Shown here in pieces: positions 38,412-50,250 of a DNA stretch of 64,000 nt (within the stretch, counting starts at the first letter, position 1; each line of letters opens with the position of its first letter). The notes beneath the pieces are model-generated. The model was not told where the DNA came from, did no database searches, and saw only the letters and a program-made list of their open reading frames with translations. Origin of the DNA: Stenopsyche tienmushanensis (Eukaryota; Arthropoda; Insecta; Trichoptera; Stenopsychidae); the NCBI GenBank assembly GCA_008973525.1, contig WACJ01000414.1, positions 1 through 64,000 on the forward strand, given 5' to 3'. The position numbers were made by a program, and so were the translations under genes.

Positions 38412-39658
38412 CTCCCAACAAGAAGACGTTCGCCTTGTGAATTTCATATTATTTAGCAAAAATTTTATTTTGCAACTTTCTGAGCAAACGATGTTTTTTT
38501 CTAAACTATACATTTCCAAAGTGTTATCTTCTCTTTATGGACCTATGTCTCAAATGTTAAGACATCGATTTTTTTCCGATATGAATTGATTCTACCACCG
38601 ATTCTATGTCGATTGTGAATTGAAATATTTATATTTAGCGCAGATTTTAAATTTGATGATCATTTCTTTTACTCATCGTATTTACATATTGATGTTTTTA
38701 CGACCTTTCACAATGTTTAATCTGCCTTTTATACATATTAATGGAGAGAAGGTTGTTGACCAGATTGGCTCTACACAAATTAACGTTGATTCTTAACACA
38801 TTCAGGTCCCATCGGATTACGCATATGTGCGTCTTTTGGGTACTATCGAAGGATAATGTTTTACGTAACCCGACGGGAATGTATTAATACGCGCACTTGA
38901 AAACAGCTTATTTTTTTTTTTATTTTATTAAAAAAAAACACTGATATAAATTGAAAGTGGTAGAATATGCATGAACTAGACGGTGAATTAGAAGAATGAG
39001 CATTAATTGATGGAAGCGAAGATAATGTTTCTTATACAAACAATCAATAAAACCAGCACAAAAATTTAGAAATCTGTTTTTAGACCATCAAATCTCGCTT
39101 TCATATTAGATTCTAATTCTGAGAAATTTGGGTTCCTGTAAATGCAATACGAACGATCAAATACATCTCCTTCGTTGTGAAATAAAGCCCGTACTTCATG
39201 TAAGAAATCTTTATGAGAAATATCATGCATTGGCAAAATATTAGGAAGACCAGAAAAAAAATCACGCATTTTATGACCTATTCATAAAATGCACGTATAT
39301 AAGCTTTTTTCGTGTTGCTATTAGAACTATGGTTTAGCATTTACAAAATACATTGGGATGGAATTTTTTAATAGAACGAGAAGTTGGCCGTCCTTTGGAC
39401 GACCACAAGAAGCTTGTTTAACATAAAGGGAAGAAGTCTTCGCCGTAGCAATGCACAACCCTATAAAGCAAGAACGATCCAGAAAAGGACTAAATTTCAA
39501 TGGTTTTATTTCTTATCTAATGTTCCTTGAACCACGCGTATGTCAAAAAAGGATCTTCTCCAATCATCAAACGACCTAAATTTATCAGCCTAAACTCACA
39601 CTGAAAATATAGTCTCATTGGAGGGTATGAAGAGCCTGTGGCAAGTATCTAACTTGCT

Positions 39659-39672
39659 CCCCCCCCCCCCCC
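39659..39672 (+). repeat. Poly-C run, 14 nt
   Basis: Fourteen consecutive C, then ACCC. Unusual in this AT-rich sequence. Its length may be a sequencing or assembly estimate, or it may mark the edge of an insertion next to element B copy 2. Confidence 0.8.
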
Positions 39673-39824
39673 ACCCGAAAATCCATTTTAAAGTTAAATA
39701 CTACTATTATACCCGAGATGGCGGTTGTTGTATTTATAAATATATATTTTTTATGAGTACACTTCCCTAGACTCGTTTGCGACCTCATTTGGCGCGATCC
39801 ATCTATGTAAGTTAGCCTCTGTGG

Positions 39825-40135
39825 GAGCTTCCATGGTCGTATAGACCAAAGAAGGTCCCGGATACGCATTTATCCCCAAAAATTCTACAAAAATCCCTAA
39901 AAGAGGATGGAGTGGCCACAAGGTCTGCGTCTCCATCCGGTCCGTTTTTTGGACCGCTGATATAACGAATGAGCGCTTCGCGATTGGATACCGTACCCGA
40001 ACATGTCATGTTAATCAGTGTCGATTTATGTACAGCAGAATGTTCAAGTAAAATAAAAATCACATACAAATCTCGACTGAGTCAGTATTCTACGTTTTTC
40101 GCCCCAAGCACAGTTGCGCCCGTGGCGGACGTCTG
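39825..40135 (+). repeat. Dispersed element B, copy 2
   Basis: Direct-orientation partner of 28676-29185, with the two conserved blocks contiguous. It contains GGAGTGGCCACAAGG, TTGGACCGCTGATATAA and CCCAAGCACAGTTGCGCCC. The minus-strand frame is open over about 250 bp with ISGPKNGPDG and VATPSSFRDFC, matching ISGPNSGPIG and VATPSSLRAFC in copy 1. Confidence 0.55.
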
Positions 40136-40901
40136 CTTTGCCACCCCCTTGTTACGTCCCTGTTTTTGAGACCGCCCCTAATACTTTAGAATCTAAACAG
40201 CGAGGCCCCCTAAATTTATGAGGCACGCCTTATGCGCCCATAAGAAATTACATTTTTGCATTATTAAAAAATGCGTGATTTATTATAGTAAAATAAAATA
40301 ATTTTGTTGACAAATAACAGTGTTTTAATTATGAATATTACAAAATGTGAAATATTTTTTTGTTCGCAAAGGCTTAAACTTCTTAAAATAAAATATTCAA
40401 TATTTATTTTTGAATACACATTTTGAAAATCTCCCCCTTTCCTATGAGACATTCGCTAAAAATTGTGTGCATATTTTCAAAATTGCAAATAAATTTTAAA
40501 CAACAAATTCATATTTTATATTTAATAATGCATTTAAAATAAATATATATTTTTGAAAAATGCGCAAATATTTTATTTTTGTGAAAAAATTATCTTCGGA
40601 TGGCGCTTTTGTTCACGTTTATCAAGCTATTTTTTTAATATGGTAACACTTCAAGTGTCAAATGATTGTGGTCGACTTATCGTGGGAAGGCTAAAATAAG
40701 CTCTTATCCTTCTTGTTACTAAGCTGTCGATTATATTTGCTGCCAAAGTTAAATGTTAATCGATCCAGAAGGGAGCCAAGAATGCTTCGTTTCAATTTTA
40801 TTTGAATCTATTCTTCCATGGAGCAATGTGTATTGAACACCTTATTGTGAAAATATACATATTTTTCTAATTTATAAAGTTTACTCTCTTTTCAATTCAC
40901 A

Positions 40902-43900
40902 ATGTCTTACAAGATGAGATATTTTCCTGATGTTTTCGATCAAAAGATCATAGAAATTGATGATTCTCCAACTGTCAAAGAACAGGTTATAATTACAATT
41001 CTTTCATATCTATTTTATACTATAACGATTTTTTTATGACAATAAACATTTTTTTAAATGTATTTTCAGTTACGAGTGGAGCAATCGGTTATAAACGCAT
41101 TTAAATCGTTTGAACAAAAAGCATCTATTTCTCCTAATAAAGTACTACCATTAATAAATAAACAGGCACATATTAATTATTTAAAGAAATCACTATGTCA
41201 CATACCTAAAATATATGAATGCCTTGATGCAAGCCGCCCATGGATGTGCTTTTGGATCTTAAACTCGCTCTATTTATTAAATGATATGCCAGATAATGAT
41301 ATTCTATCTGATGTAGTTAAATTTCTATCAAAATGTCAGCATGTGGACGGAGGTTATGGAGGAGGTCCCGGACAAGATCCCCATTTAGCTCCTACTTACG
41401 CGGCCATAAACGCAATCTGCATAATTGGCACTCACGAAGCATATTCATCCATTAATAGATCAACGCTTCAAAAGTTTTTATGGAGTGTTAGAACTGTTGA
41501 CGGTGCATTTGCTATGCATAAAGGTGGAGAAGTTGACGTGCGTGGAGCATATTGTGCACTCAGTATTGCAAAATTAACAAACATTTACACCGATGCATTG
41601 TTTGATAACACTGCAGAGTGGATTATCACTTGTCAAACGTATGAAGGTGGATTTGGTGGATCAAAAGGCATGGAGGCACATGGAGGTTATGCTTTTTGTG
41701 CAATTGCCGGACTCACTCTTCTCGGCCGTCCTAATCTTTGTGATATAGAAGCACTATTAAGATGGTGCGTCAATAGACAAATGAAACTAGAAGGAGGCTT
41801 TCAAGGACGGACTAACAAATTAGTCGATGGCTGTTATTCATTTTGGCAAGGAGGAATATTTCCTATTTTACATACAATTTTATTCCAAAGAGGTAATACT
41901 TATTGTATCACAAAACTAATTTCTATTAAAATAATATGCTTTACTGTGATATTTATGGAAAAAATAATATTTACAGAAGGAATAAGTTCATTGGAAGATC
42001 TTTTATTTCACCAAGGCGCCTTACAAGAATATGTTTTATTATGCTGCGAAAATACATCTGGAGGCTTTATTGATAAGCCTGGAAAGTATGTTATTAATTA
42101 CATAATTATTGTCATAGTCGTTAAATCAGTAAAGGATATAAATGAACATATAAAATCAAATTGCAAAAGGACAACATGGGTGATAAAAGTATAAATTAAG
42201 TTGGAATGTAATGTAGCCTTTTTTTTCTGGAAATGCATCCCATATAACATGCTTAAATGAATTTGCTCAAGTCTTGCAAACACATTCTGTGATTTGTCAG
42301 TTTATTGGATAAAAAAAGATATGTTTAAAAATTCCTATTAGTAATAATTTATTACTAACGAAAGTGCCAACGTAATAGATTTATTTAATGCAATTTTATA
42401 CGTAGAGTATATAAATACTATTTGTAACAAATCATTATACAACCTTAAATATAATTATACGTTGTACTTTATAAAAGTTTTAAGAAATGTTTTCCAACAT
42501 CTTTACTCACAAAATATTTTGTATTTATACAGACACAACTGTTGATATTGGTCATACGCAAATATTTTGATATATTACATTGCCTTTTAAATATCTAGTT
42601 TTATGTACAAGTGTTTTTTATGTGAATTGGGCTCCGACCGAATTCTTATTAATAATACATACAATTAAGCATGAGGATCGGAAAAAAACAATATATGCGC
42701 AAAATCCATGTAAAAAATGGTATTTGTGTTCAAACAGGTGAATCCTCCAAGTCAAAATGATTTCTGTATGTAGTTTTGTAATCACATTCACAAAAAAGTC
42801 ATCTCCATTTCAAACTTCTTTTATAAATATGAATGATGCCTCATATATAATTTAACGAGAACAGTGATTATGTAAAATGTAATATAGTCTATTTTAACCG
42901 ATAACAAAAATATAATACTTGTAAATAAAAATTTTATATGGCTTTTCTTAGTAAAAGCTTAATATTACTTATTCCGCCATATTTATCACGATCTTTGTCA
43001 GCTAGTTGATTACAATTTACCACAAAAATTTTCGTTAGTTGTAGATTTTTCACCACTTATCTTGCTAATTTACTTCTTAACCAAATCATAAAAATAAACC
43101 TTCCTCATTACACTTTTATTACTACATTCTTGTCCTATCTTTATTAAGATTTACTTTTGTTGCTGGTTTATAAGGAAATGTTTCAACAATATTTCAACAC
43201 TAATTATGTAACTATACTTTACTTTGGATGGCTCCTTCAGCTCTATAAGAAAGCCCCGGCCAGCAACAACGCTTGCCGCCATTTTTGTCTGTCCTGGGCC
43301 TTCTCATTCCAATTTCCCAGGCCCAGACGTCTGGCATCTTTATTGATTCAATAAGCCCAGCGTAGCCGAGGTCTTCCGACGGGTCAACTGCCATTTGGCC
43401 CAGAATCCAAAATAGTTCGAGGAACTATTAGTCGGTATCCGTACCAAATGGCCTGCCCACTGGAGACAGCAGGTTCTGATGAAGCTTGTTATTGACGCTT
43501 CGCCGTACATGTCCATGATCTCACAATTTGACTTCATGACTTCGTTGTCAGAGATCTCATCCCGAAAGGGTCCCAAATTTTTTTCCCAAATGTGAGGCTG
43601 TCGAGGATGTGTGTGTCGGAGCCTTTCGAGATGACGACGGGAGTCAGACAGGGGGATACCCTCTCCCCATTACTTTTTAATATTGCGTTGGAGGCAATTA
43701 TGAGGGAGGCTGGTAAATCGAAACACGCAGATCCATGGAAGGGTAATGCAATGCATTCGGCCTTTGCTGATGATGTTGTAGCTAAATCGAGATCGGAGAT
43801 TTTGGCGGCACTTACGTCTATCGACAGCATGAAAATTAACTGTACTAAAACGAAATATTTGATGGTACTAAGGGTGAAAATATTGAAAGGGTCCAAGAGT

Positions 43901-45186
43901 TCAAATATCTTGGATCCATCTTCACGAAGAAGAATTCAATGAAAAACGAAATAACCTCCAGGATTCAACACGGTAATTGGTGCTATCATGGCATATATAA
44001 CTATACTGCAATTTTTATTATTTTACACACCAATTTAAAAATGATTTATAGTTTAGATCCAAATGGATCCATTAGAATCCAAACTATAAATAATTTTATC
44101 ATCTACATCAAGAAATACATATGAAAACAATGTAATAAAATCACTAAATGCCTAATCCTGTGTAATAAAACTTTGTATTTAATATCTTCCATATGGGAAT
44201 TTTCTTCAAATGTGACATAACATATTTAAAAAAAATGATTTTTCACTGCATCATATCTGTTCAATCAAACATCTCTATGAGATTTTTCTAAACAATATAT
44301 GGTTTCAAAAGAGTAGTTTCCTTTTTTGATTAACCCTTAAATATCTAATATATAAAAATTAATCTCTGTTCGTATGGGATGCACTGCCATACCGTTCATC
44401 AGATTGCGATAACACTTCATCCACTTATTGCTAAGGATTGCGCGAGTGACATAGGCATAGTCTTCTAATATATAAAAATCAATGTTTGTCTGTCCGTGTT
44501 TAATGCGCTGCCATACCGTTCATCCAATTTCGATAAAACTTTGTCAACTTATTATTTACACTTGCGGGAATAACATAGGCATAGTAAAAATATTGTTTGT
44601 GTACGCAGTTTGTTTTAATTGAGCTAGTGTACAAATGCTTTTGGATCCCAGCTCTTCAGCTCGCGCTACACATGATCTTCAGCTTCAAGCAATAAACTAC
44701 ATACTGCGTTTCTTTTCAAATAATTATTAAGGGCTTATTGCATTGCAAAGCATGCCGGTTATTCGCTAGTATCTAATAAAAAATAAAACACATTTATTGC
44801 ATTAAAACAGTTAAATAGACCCAATAATCAATAATAACAATATTTCCATTGGGATAATCAATATCGACTTATCGTGTTATCTAAGTATTTAATTTTTTTA
44901 AAAAAAAGATAAATAAATGCTTATCAAATTGGTCTATATGCACATGCCTTTACTTACATTGCTCTTTACTTATTATTTCAGACGTCGTGACCTCTACCAC
45001 ACTAATTATGTTCTTAGTGGATTATCTATTGCCCAACATGGATTGGGATTAGATAAGAATATCATCGGAAATCCAGAAAATGAATTAAATACACTCCATC
45101 CTGTTCACTGCATCGGCCCTCACTTAGCTTATAATGCCACCCATCATTTCAGTAGATATCCTGCCCAAGTTAATGATAAAGTTTAG
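40902..45186 (+). CDS. Fntb: Protein farnesyltransferase subunit beta
   Basis: Four exons join in frame: 40902-40985, 41070-41892, 41977-42085, 44982-45186 (1221 nt, 406 aa; the human subunit is about 437 aa). The product is the catalytic beta subunit that, with the alpha subunit, transfers farnesyl to the Cys of C-terminal CaaX boxes on Ras-type GTPases and lamins in the cytosol. Prenyltransferase repeats are clear (DGGYGGGPGQDPHLAPTYAA, then DGAFAMHKGGEVDVRGAYCA, then EGGFGG, then EGGFQGRTNKLVDGCYSFW). The expected zinc ligands are Asp281, Cys283 and His345 (LVDGC; DLYHTNY). The C-terminal LSGLSIAQH and HPVHCIGP blocks match the family, but the acidic tail of vertebrate forms is missing. 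Introns 1 and 2 are 84 nt each; intron 3 is 2896 nt and full of repeats. The frame stays open across intron 2 and past exon 3 into intron 3, which could mislead gene finders. Start ATG 40902 (MSYKMRYFPDVF) is chosen because exon 1 joins in phase 0. Confidence 0.95.
43230..43975 (-). mobile_element. LINE insertion with internal inversion, inside Fntb intron 3
   Basis: Two oppositely oriented parts meet at about 43.57 kb. On the minus strand, 43570-43230 reads GPFRDEISDNEVMKSNCEIM, then CLQWAGHLVRIPT, then VGRPRLRWAY, a stop, INKDARRLGLGNWNEKAQD and a terminal stop: the C-terminal end of a non-LTR polyprotein. On the plus strand, 43590-43975 reads TTGVRQGDTLSPLLFNIAL, AFADDVVA and EFKYLGSIFT: the reverse-transcriptase core just upstream of that end. 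The 5' piece is thus inverted relative to the 3' piece, as expected from twin priming. Frames are broken, the element is 5'-truncated, and target duplications were not resolved. Confidence 0.75.
44344..44586 (+). repeat. Tandem 120-bp repeat, Helitron-like
   Basis: Two diverged units start with TCTAATATATAAAAAT (44344 and 44464). Each contains CTGCCATACCGTTCATC and ends ACATAGGCATAG. Starts of this kind (TC, then an ATATATAAAAAT block, then a TGTTTGTCTGTCC-like stretch) are common at insect Helitron 5' ends. No helicase coding sequence or CTRR end hairpin was identified, so the class is tentative. Confidence 0.55.
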
Positions 45187-45773
45187 TACATGCCATGGAA
45201 GCATGACCACACGCACGGACAATAATGTATTTAAAAAATATTTATATATCTACATTATTCAAGTCCTTACTGGGTGTTATTTATACATTTGTTATTGCTT
45301 TTATATGCATTTTTATTGGTTTTTGTTATTAATTACGTTTGTACTTATTGGATAATATATGTAAGTAATGATCACCGATGTGCTGTTAACAAATATGGGT
45401 GTGACAATCATAAGAAAGCAGATAAAAGAGGCTTATTCTCAAATCAAACATGAGATTAGATAAAAATGATCTCATCAGTACTGCAATCACGTATTATTAT
45501 TTTTTAAATTGAGTTTGAAGAAAATGTGTGATTTTTTAAATTATTAAATACATAAGCTTTAAATAACTGTCCTTTTGTTTTTTTTTATATTCCTACCGAA
45601 CGACGCTTTTCCGGAGCTGAACGAAGTTTTCCTGAAGGTTATAAAAATGCTTTGTGTATCATATCACCTTGACTTGAATGATTCACAGTTTGCGAAGACA
45701 ATGACGAAGCAAAAATTAGATTGATTCACAAATGTATGCAAATATGCAGCTTTTCATGTTTAAAATACATAAT

Positions 45774-45820
45774 CAGGTCAATCACACAGCAGCTTGAACG
45801 ATTGCTGTGTGATTGACCTG
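45774..45820. repeat. Perfect 18-bp hairpin
   Basis: CAGGTCAATCACACAGCA (45774-45791) is exactly inverted at 45803-45820, with an 11-nt loop. It lies about 590 bp past the Fntb stop. It could be a folded element end or a chance remnant. The flanking 45.6-46.1 kb has short open stretches with no recognised family. Confidence 0.7.
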
Positions 45821-46164
45821 AGCTAACAAAAACAAAGGGAAGTCAAGCTAAATGGTACAAAAAAAGGGCATTCTTGAAGATGTGTCTTGGAAATATTTGG
45901 AATTCAACTGCAAAAGACTAAGTAAATTTATCCCAGAATCTTAATCGATTGAGAAGCATACTTTTTTCTGACAAGCGTATCAATGATTATTTATCCTCGG
46001 AATGCTTTTTGGACACTAAAAATAAAATTGAAAGTAAGGAGAGTAGAGATAAAGTAGTTAGCGGTGAAACGAGTTTACTAAGAAACTATAATAATTTACA
46101 TCCACAGGGAAAAGTGGTTTTCGGATAGAATTACCTATCATAAAAATCCATCAATTAGTTATGG

Positions 46165-46335
46165 TGGTGCTTATAGCCCTATGAGTGAGACCCAGCCACC
46201 GACAACGCTTGCCGCCATCTTAATTTATCCTGGGCCTCCTCCCTCCAATTGCCCAGACCCAGACAAGCGGCGTCTTTTTCCACTTAAGCAGCCCAGCGTA
46301 ACACCTACCTGGGCGCTCCCTAGATAGTGGTCTAA
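46165..46335 (-). pseudogene. LINE C-terminal fragment, second copy
   Basis: The minus strand reads LRWAA, a stop, VEKDAACLGLGNWREEAQDKL, then RWRQALSVAG and a stop. It aligns with the tail at 43.2-43.4 kb (INKDARRLGLGNW...WRQALLLAG) and the one at 60.1 kb. 5'-truncated and dead. Confidence 0.65.
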
Positions 46336-46544
46336 AAGCACGTTGGTCTTCATGACTCTGTACTGATGTAGATGCCAAACACACTTCAGGGTAGTTCACT
46401 CATCACGCGATCAGTCCATCCATTGTATTTGTTTGTGACAATAATTACATTATTATTGTCATCATTAATTGCTTAGTTAGTAGATGACGGCATTAATGAG
46501 TGAGAACTGATAGAAATCCATAAGGCAAACATATTAGGAACAAG

Positions 46545-46610
46545 TGTCGGTATAATGGATTAGATCCTGGTCTCTTATTATAGAGGTTCGGGTTCAAATC
46601 CACATTGTGA
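46545..46610 (+). mobile_element. tRNA-like SINE head
   Basis: TGTCGGTATAATGGATTAGA, then GGTTCGGGTTCAAATCC (B box at 46591-46601), then a poly-A stretch. The spacing of the A-like and B boxes fits a tRNA-derived SINE promoter. A body of uncertain length follows to about 46.76 kb. It differs from the SINE at 31.96 and 52.77 kb. I do not see a full cloverleaf, so a working tRNA gene is unlikely. Confidence 0.4.
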
Positions 46611-46945
46611 AAAAAAAAATTAATGTACGATCAAATTTGGGAGATTGGAAATATTACTATTTCGGTTTGATCGTCTCAATCCAGGTTTACCCTGATTTCC
46701 TGGATTTGAAAAAGTAAATGCTGAGGTGATTAATAAAGTCGTGCAGGGACGTTCATGAGTGAGTGATTGAATTTGCAACAATAATTAAATTATCATTTCA
46801 AAATAATAATTTAGCTATCCTCTCGTACCTAAATTATAACTCCTATCCAAATAATCTTATCCTTTACCGCATGTGTAAGGTAAATGGGAAAACAATGCAT
46901 GATAAATCCTTTTCCAAGTAAGGTCTCCTATGACGATCGCTTAAG

Positions 46946-46987
46946 TCCAATTCAGATATGGCGCTTTAACACCATATCTGAATTGGA
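46946..46987. repeat. Perfect 16-bp hairpin
   Basis: TCCAATTCAGATATGG (46946-46961) is exactly inverted at 46972-46987 with a 10-nt loop, and the pairing extends outward with one unpaired base. Not linked to any gene end. Confidence 0.65.
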
Positions 46988-47239
46988 TTAAGGATCAGAT
47001 TATTTAATGTATTACTTCAAATAGATGTAGAATCAGCAGTTGCAGATATAAAAATTAATTCACTGTATTAATTAATTACTGATGTATATGCTGCATTAAT
47101 TACTGATGGATTTGGACGGTTGGCGCGATCATGATACATACGTGGCATTATACGGTCGCCAATGGTCAAACCCATGATTGTACAACATATACATCACCAG
47201 TCATAAAAGTGTTAAGAAGAAATATTAAATGCAATAGTA

Positions 47240-47587
47240 CAGCGGTTCTTAAACAGGGGTCCGCGGACCCCTGGGGGTCCGCGAAGACATTTCCAGGGGT
47301 CCGCGAAGCCATTTTCGGGAGTCTGTGAAGATATAAAAAAACATTTATCTGTAGTTGAACAAGATATTTTCATGAAATTATTTACAGAAAACATTATAAG
47401 AAGCTCTATTTTGGCCAGGAAATGTTTGTTTGTTTAAAAAATTAAGTCACAAGGGTTGGGATGAGGTTCACCAAAAAAAATTGTTCAAAAGGGGGTCCGC
47501 GAGAAAAAATTTGCTCAAGAGGGGGTCCGCGAAGGAAATTTTGCTCCAAGAGGGGGTCCGTGGACTACATAAGTTTAAGAAGAGCTG
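47240..47587. mobile_element. hAT non-autonomous element with exact 8-bp target duplication
   Basis: CAATAGTA is found at 47232-47239 and again at 47588-47595, directly flanking CAGCGGTTCTTAAAC (left) and, inverted, CAGCTCTTCTTAAAC (right). The 348-bp body is rich in GGGGTCCGCG repeats near both ends, a known style of hAT terminus. No open frame. The intact duplication suggests a moderately young insertion. Confidence 0.9.
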
Positions 47588-47599
47588 CAATAGTATATA

Positions 47600-50250
47600 T
47601 TTTTAAAAATTAGTCAAATATGACTCTCCAATGCTTGTCTACATGTTGGTTTTAGAAAAGAAACTATACTGTATGCTATAAGATGTTTTTTAATAAAAAT
47701 TAACAAAAAAATATATATTATTTTTTGTATACGGAAAAAAACATTATCTTTATTAAGCAATCATATCTGATACTGCTGTATTTGCTTCTCCGGCAATAAA
47801 CATGATAATAAGTGTGTTCTCAAAAGAAATGATTTTTTAAACTCTTAACATAATGATGTATTTTGAATTTCGAATGACTCTTATGAAATAAACATATTAA
47901 TACTACAAAATATTTCATGTATTGCATAATGATATCAGTATGATCTACATTTATATGCAATGGAAATATTCACTCGGATACCAAACAAAACGATCTATTT
48001 AAGTCACTCAATTCCAAACGTATTTGCCTAGCTCGGTCATTTTAAATTTATTTAAATGCCATAACATCAGCTTTATTTCCTCATTTATCACTTCAAAACA
48101 GCAAACATGCACTAATGGGTTATCAAACTATAATATTATCATTATAAAAAACACGAGTTCAAAGTGATTCTAGATAAAATTCATTCTAAATAAATTCAAG
48201 AGCTATTATATTGTAAATTTATCCCAATTTTTTATGGCGGAAAAGTAATCGCAATCAGGTTATTCATTACCACTTGTACGTTTGATACAATTGCAATAAT
48301 AAATCGACGTTAAATTTACGATAAATAAAAAACCAAACAATAATTTAACTATATGTATATTTAATATCAATAATTTCAATCTTGGATTTACATGCATTTA
48401 AATTATTATTGTAGAATGATACAGCGTAATATTAGTATGCGTTGAAGATTTTTTTGGATTGGTTTAAAGAAATTATTCTGTGAAAAACTCCAAGTAAGTA
48501 AACCTTATGGATGCTAAACAACTATATATCGTCGATTGTGATATTAATGAGGATCGCTGTTGTGCACTTAACTTTGTAATGCATCTTGCTTATATGCAAT
48601 CAAACAAGAGAGAGGACGATAGCAAACAAAAAACCGTAGCAATCAAAGGATTAAGGAACAATATTTTGAAGGAAGCTAAAATCCTCGCATCCCAAGTAAT
48701 TAAAAAAAAGAAATATTTCTAAGCAGTTTGCTCCCGTTCACTGTACAAATATGGCACAACAAGAAGAATTATCCTTGAGACAGATGTTCGTTACTGCAAC
48801 TCAATCATTGGTCTCAATAAGAAAACCTCTTTTATGTATTTGGTAAATTATTAAAGAATAATAATGGTTACATTTATAGAACTCGGTGAATAACGATGCA
48901 ATGAAGAATACACCATACAAGACCACGTGCAGTAAAAATCACACAAACAAAAACAGAGCTATATTTGGAATCATTATCTGATTAGCTGATAATGAACGTT
49001 TATTAAATAAAAACGAATTTATGAAAAAAAATACCTTTTTTAGTATGAGTTATTGATGGAAATTGTAGCGTTGGAAGTCAATTTTCTTTTTTCATAAATT
49101 ATGAGTATATTTTACACTGATTGTTATGGTAAGAGGTCTAAGTCTAGGTCACAAAGCAAACCATTGTTTTAAATTTCTGAATCATTTCTTGTTAATATAT
49201 AAACGATGATTCATACTAAATTTTCATAAAAAGATAAGCTTACCTTGGTCAAATGAGCTATTCTTCTAACTGGTGTTTAAGTACGTAATTCAGGAATTCC
49301 ATTATCTAACTCTTCATTGTCCACCTTCCCTCGTGGCTCCTATCTAATATAAATGTATTATATAAAAATTGAATATAAAAGTCTAAATGCGATATATACA
49401 TTTATGGAATATATTCAAAATATTAAACAAATCATGATTATTTTATCGTTATTTTTATGTGGCGGGCCAAAAATTTAATCTTATGGGAAAATATATGATT
49501 TTATTACATTGATTGAATATTTTATTAAGGATTAGTAAGATATGCTCTAATTCCTTTCTAAATTCTATACATCCTTATAGTATATTTATTTATATTTTAT
49601 AGCAATTCATAGTAAACTATTGATATTTAAATTTGCATAAAATGTATTTCATAGATATAATCATTACACAATTGTATGGAATATGTTATTGTTTTAGCCA
49701 TATATGGGGAAAAGGATGAATTAGCAAATAAATCGAGCAAACACCATCAATATTTTAATATTTGAGTATTGTAATTTAAAACAGAACAACTTTTGTAATA
49801 AATGTTAAATAGACAATTTTTTTAGTTACATAAATATACCCACATTTTACGATGCTCATATTTTCAGATATTACAACAGCTCTAACCATAAACGTGTAAT
49901 TACGACTGTAGAAATAGATAGATGTAGAAAAAGATATAGCCGCAATACCTCAATCATTCTTATCATTAAAAAGCAGTCTTTAATGTTTAAGCCTCAATTT
50001 TTATTCAATTACCATGATTTAAAAAAGTGTCACATTATATATATATTACTCTCTCGTATTATGAATTCGCTTTCAATATTATCATCGTTTAACGTAACTT
50101 ATAGAGAAAAGAAACCGAAGACTGAGCAGTAAAACCTGAACAGTTGAAATTTGATCAGCTTAAAAGTATTGAATAAAAGCGAGATTTTTAATTTGCTAAT
50201 ATCACTCACAAATAAATACATATTAAAATTAAAACGTACCAAATCACAAT
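47600..50250. other. Intergenic stretch between Fntb-side repeats and ATG4
   Basis: Very AT-rich with no recognised repeat or exon. A short frame at 48507-48722 encodes an acidic/basic 71-residue peptide without known similarity. It presumably contains the 3' UTR of ATG4 near 50.2 kb, but no clear AATAAA was found on the minus strand close to the stop. Confidence 0.4.

Noticed and set aside
39066..39269. 67-residue minus-strand frame beginning MRDFFSGLPNILPMHDISHK
   Set aside because: It looks protein-like and has an ATG and a stop, but I cannot place it in a family and see no linked exons. A protein search would settle it; without that it is not called.
38793..39300. TTAACACATT followed by GC-containing sequence, possible piggyBac element
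   Set aside because: Only a left-end resemblance. No inverted right end with TTAA was found in the next kilobase.
41893..41976. Fntb intron 2 read as coding because the frame stays open
   Set aside because: Good donor (AGAG|GTAATA) and acceptor (TTTACAG), and removing 84 nt restores the family alignment; the read-through residues match nothing.
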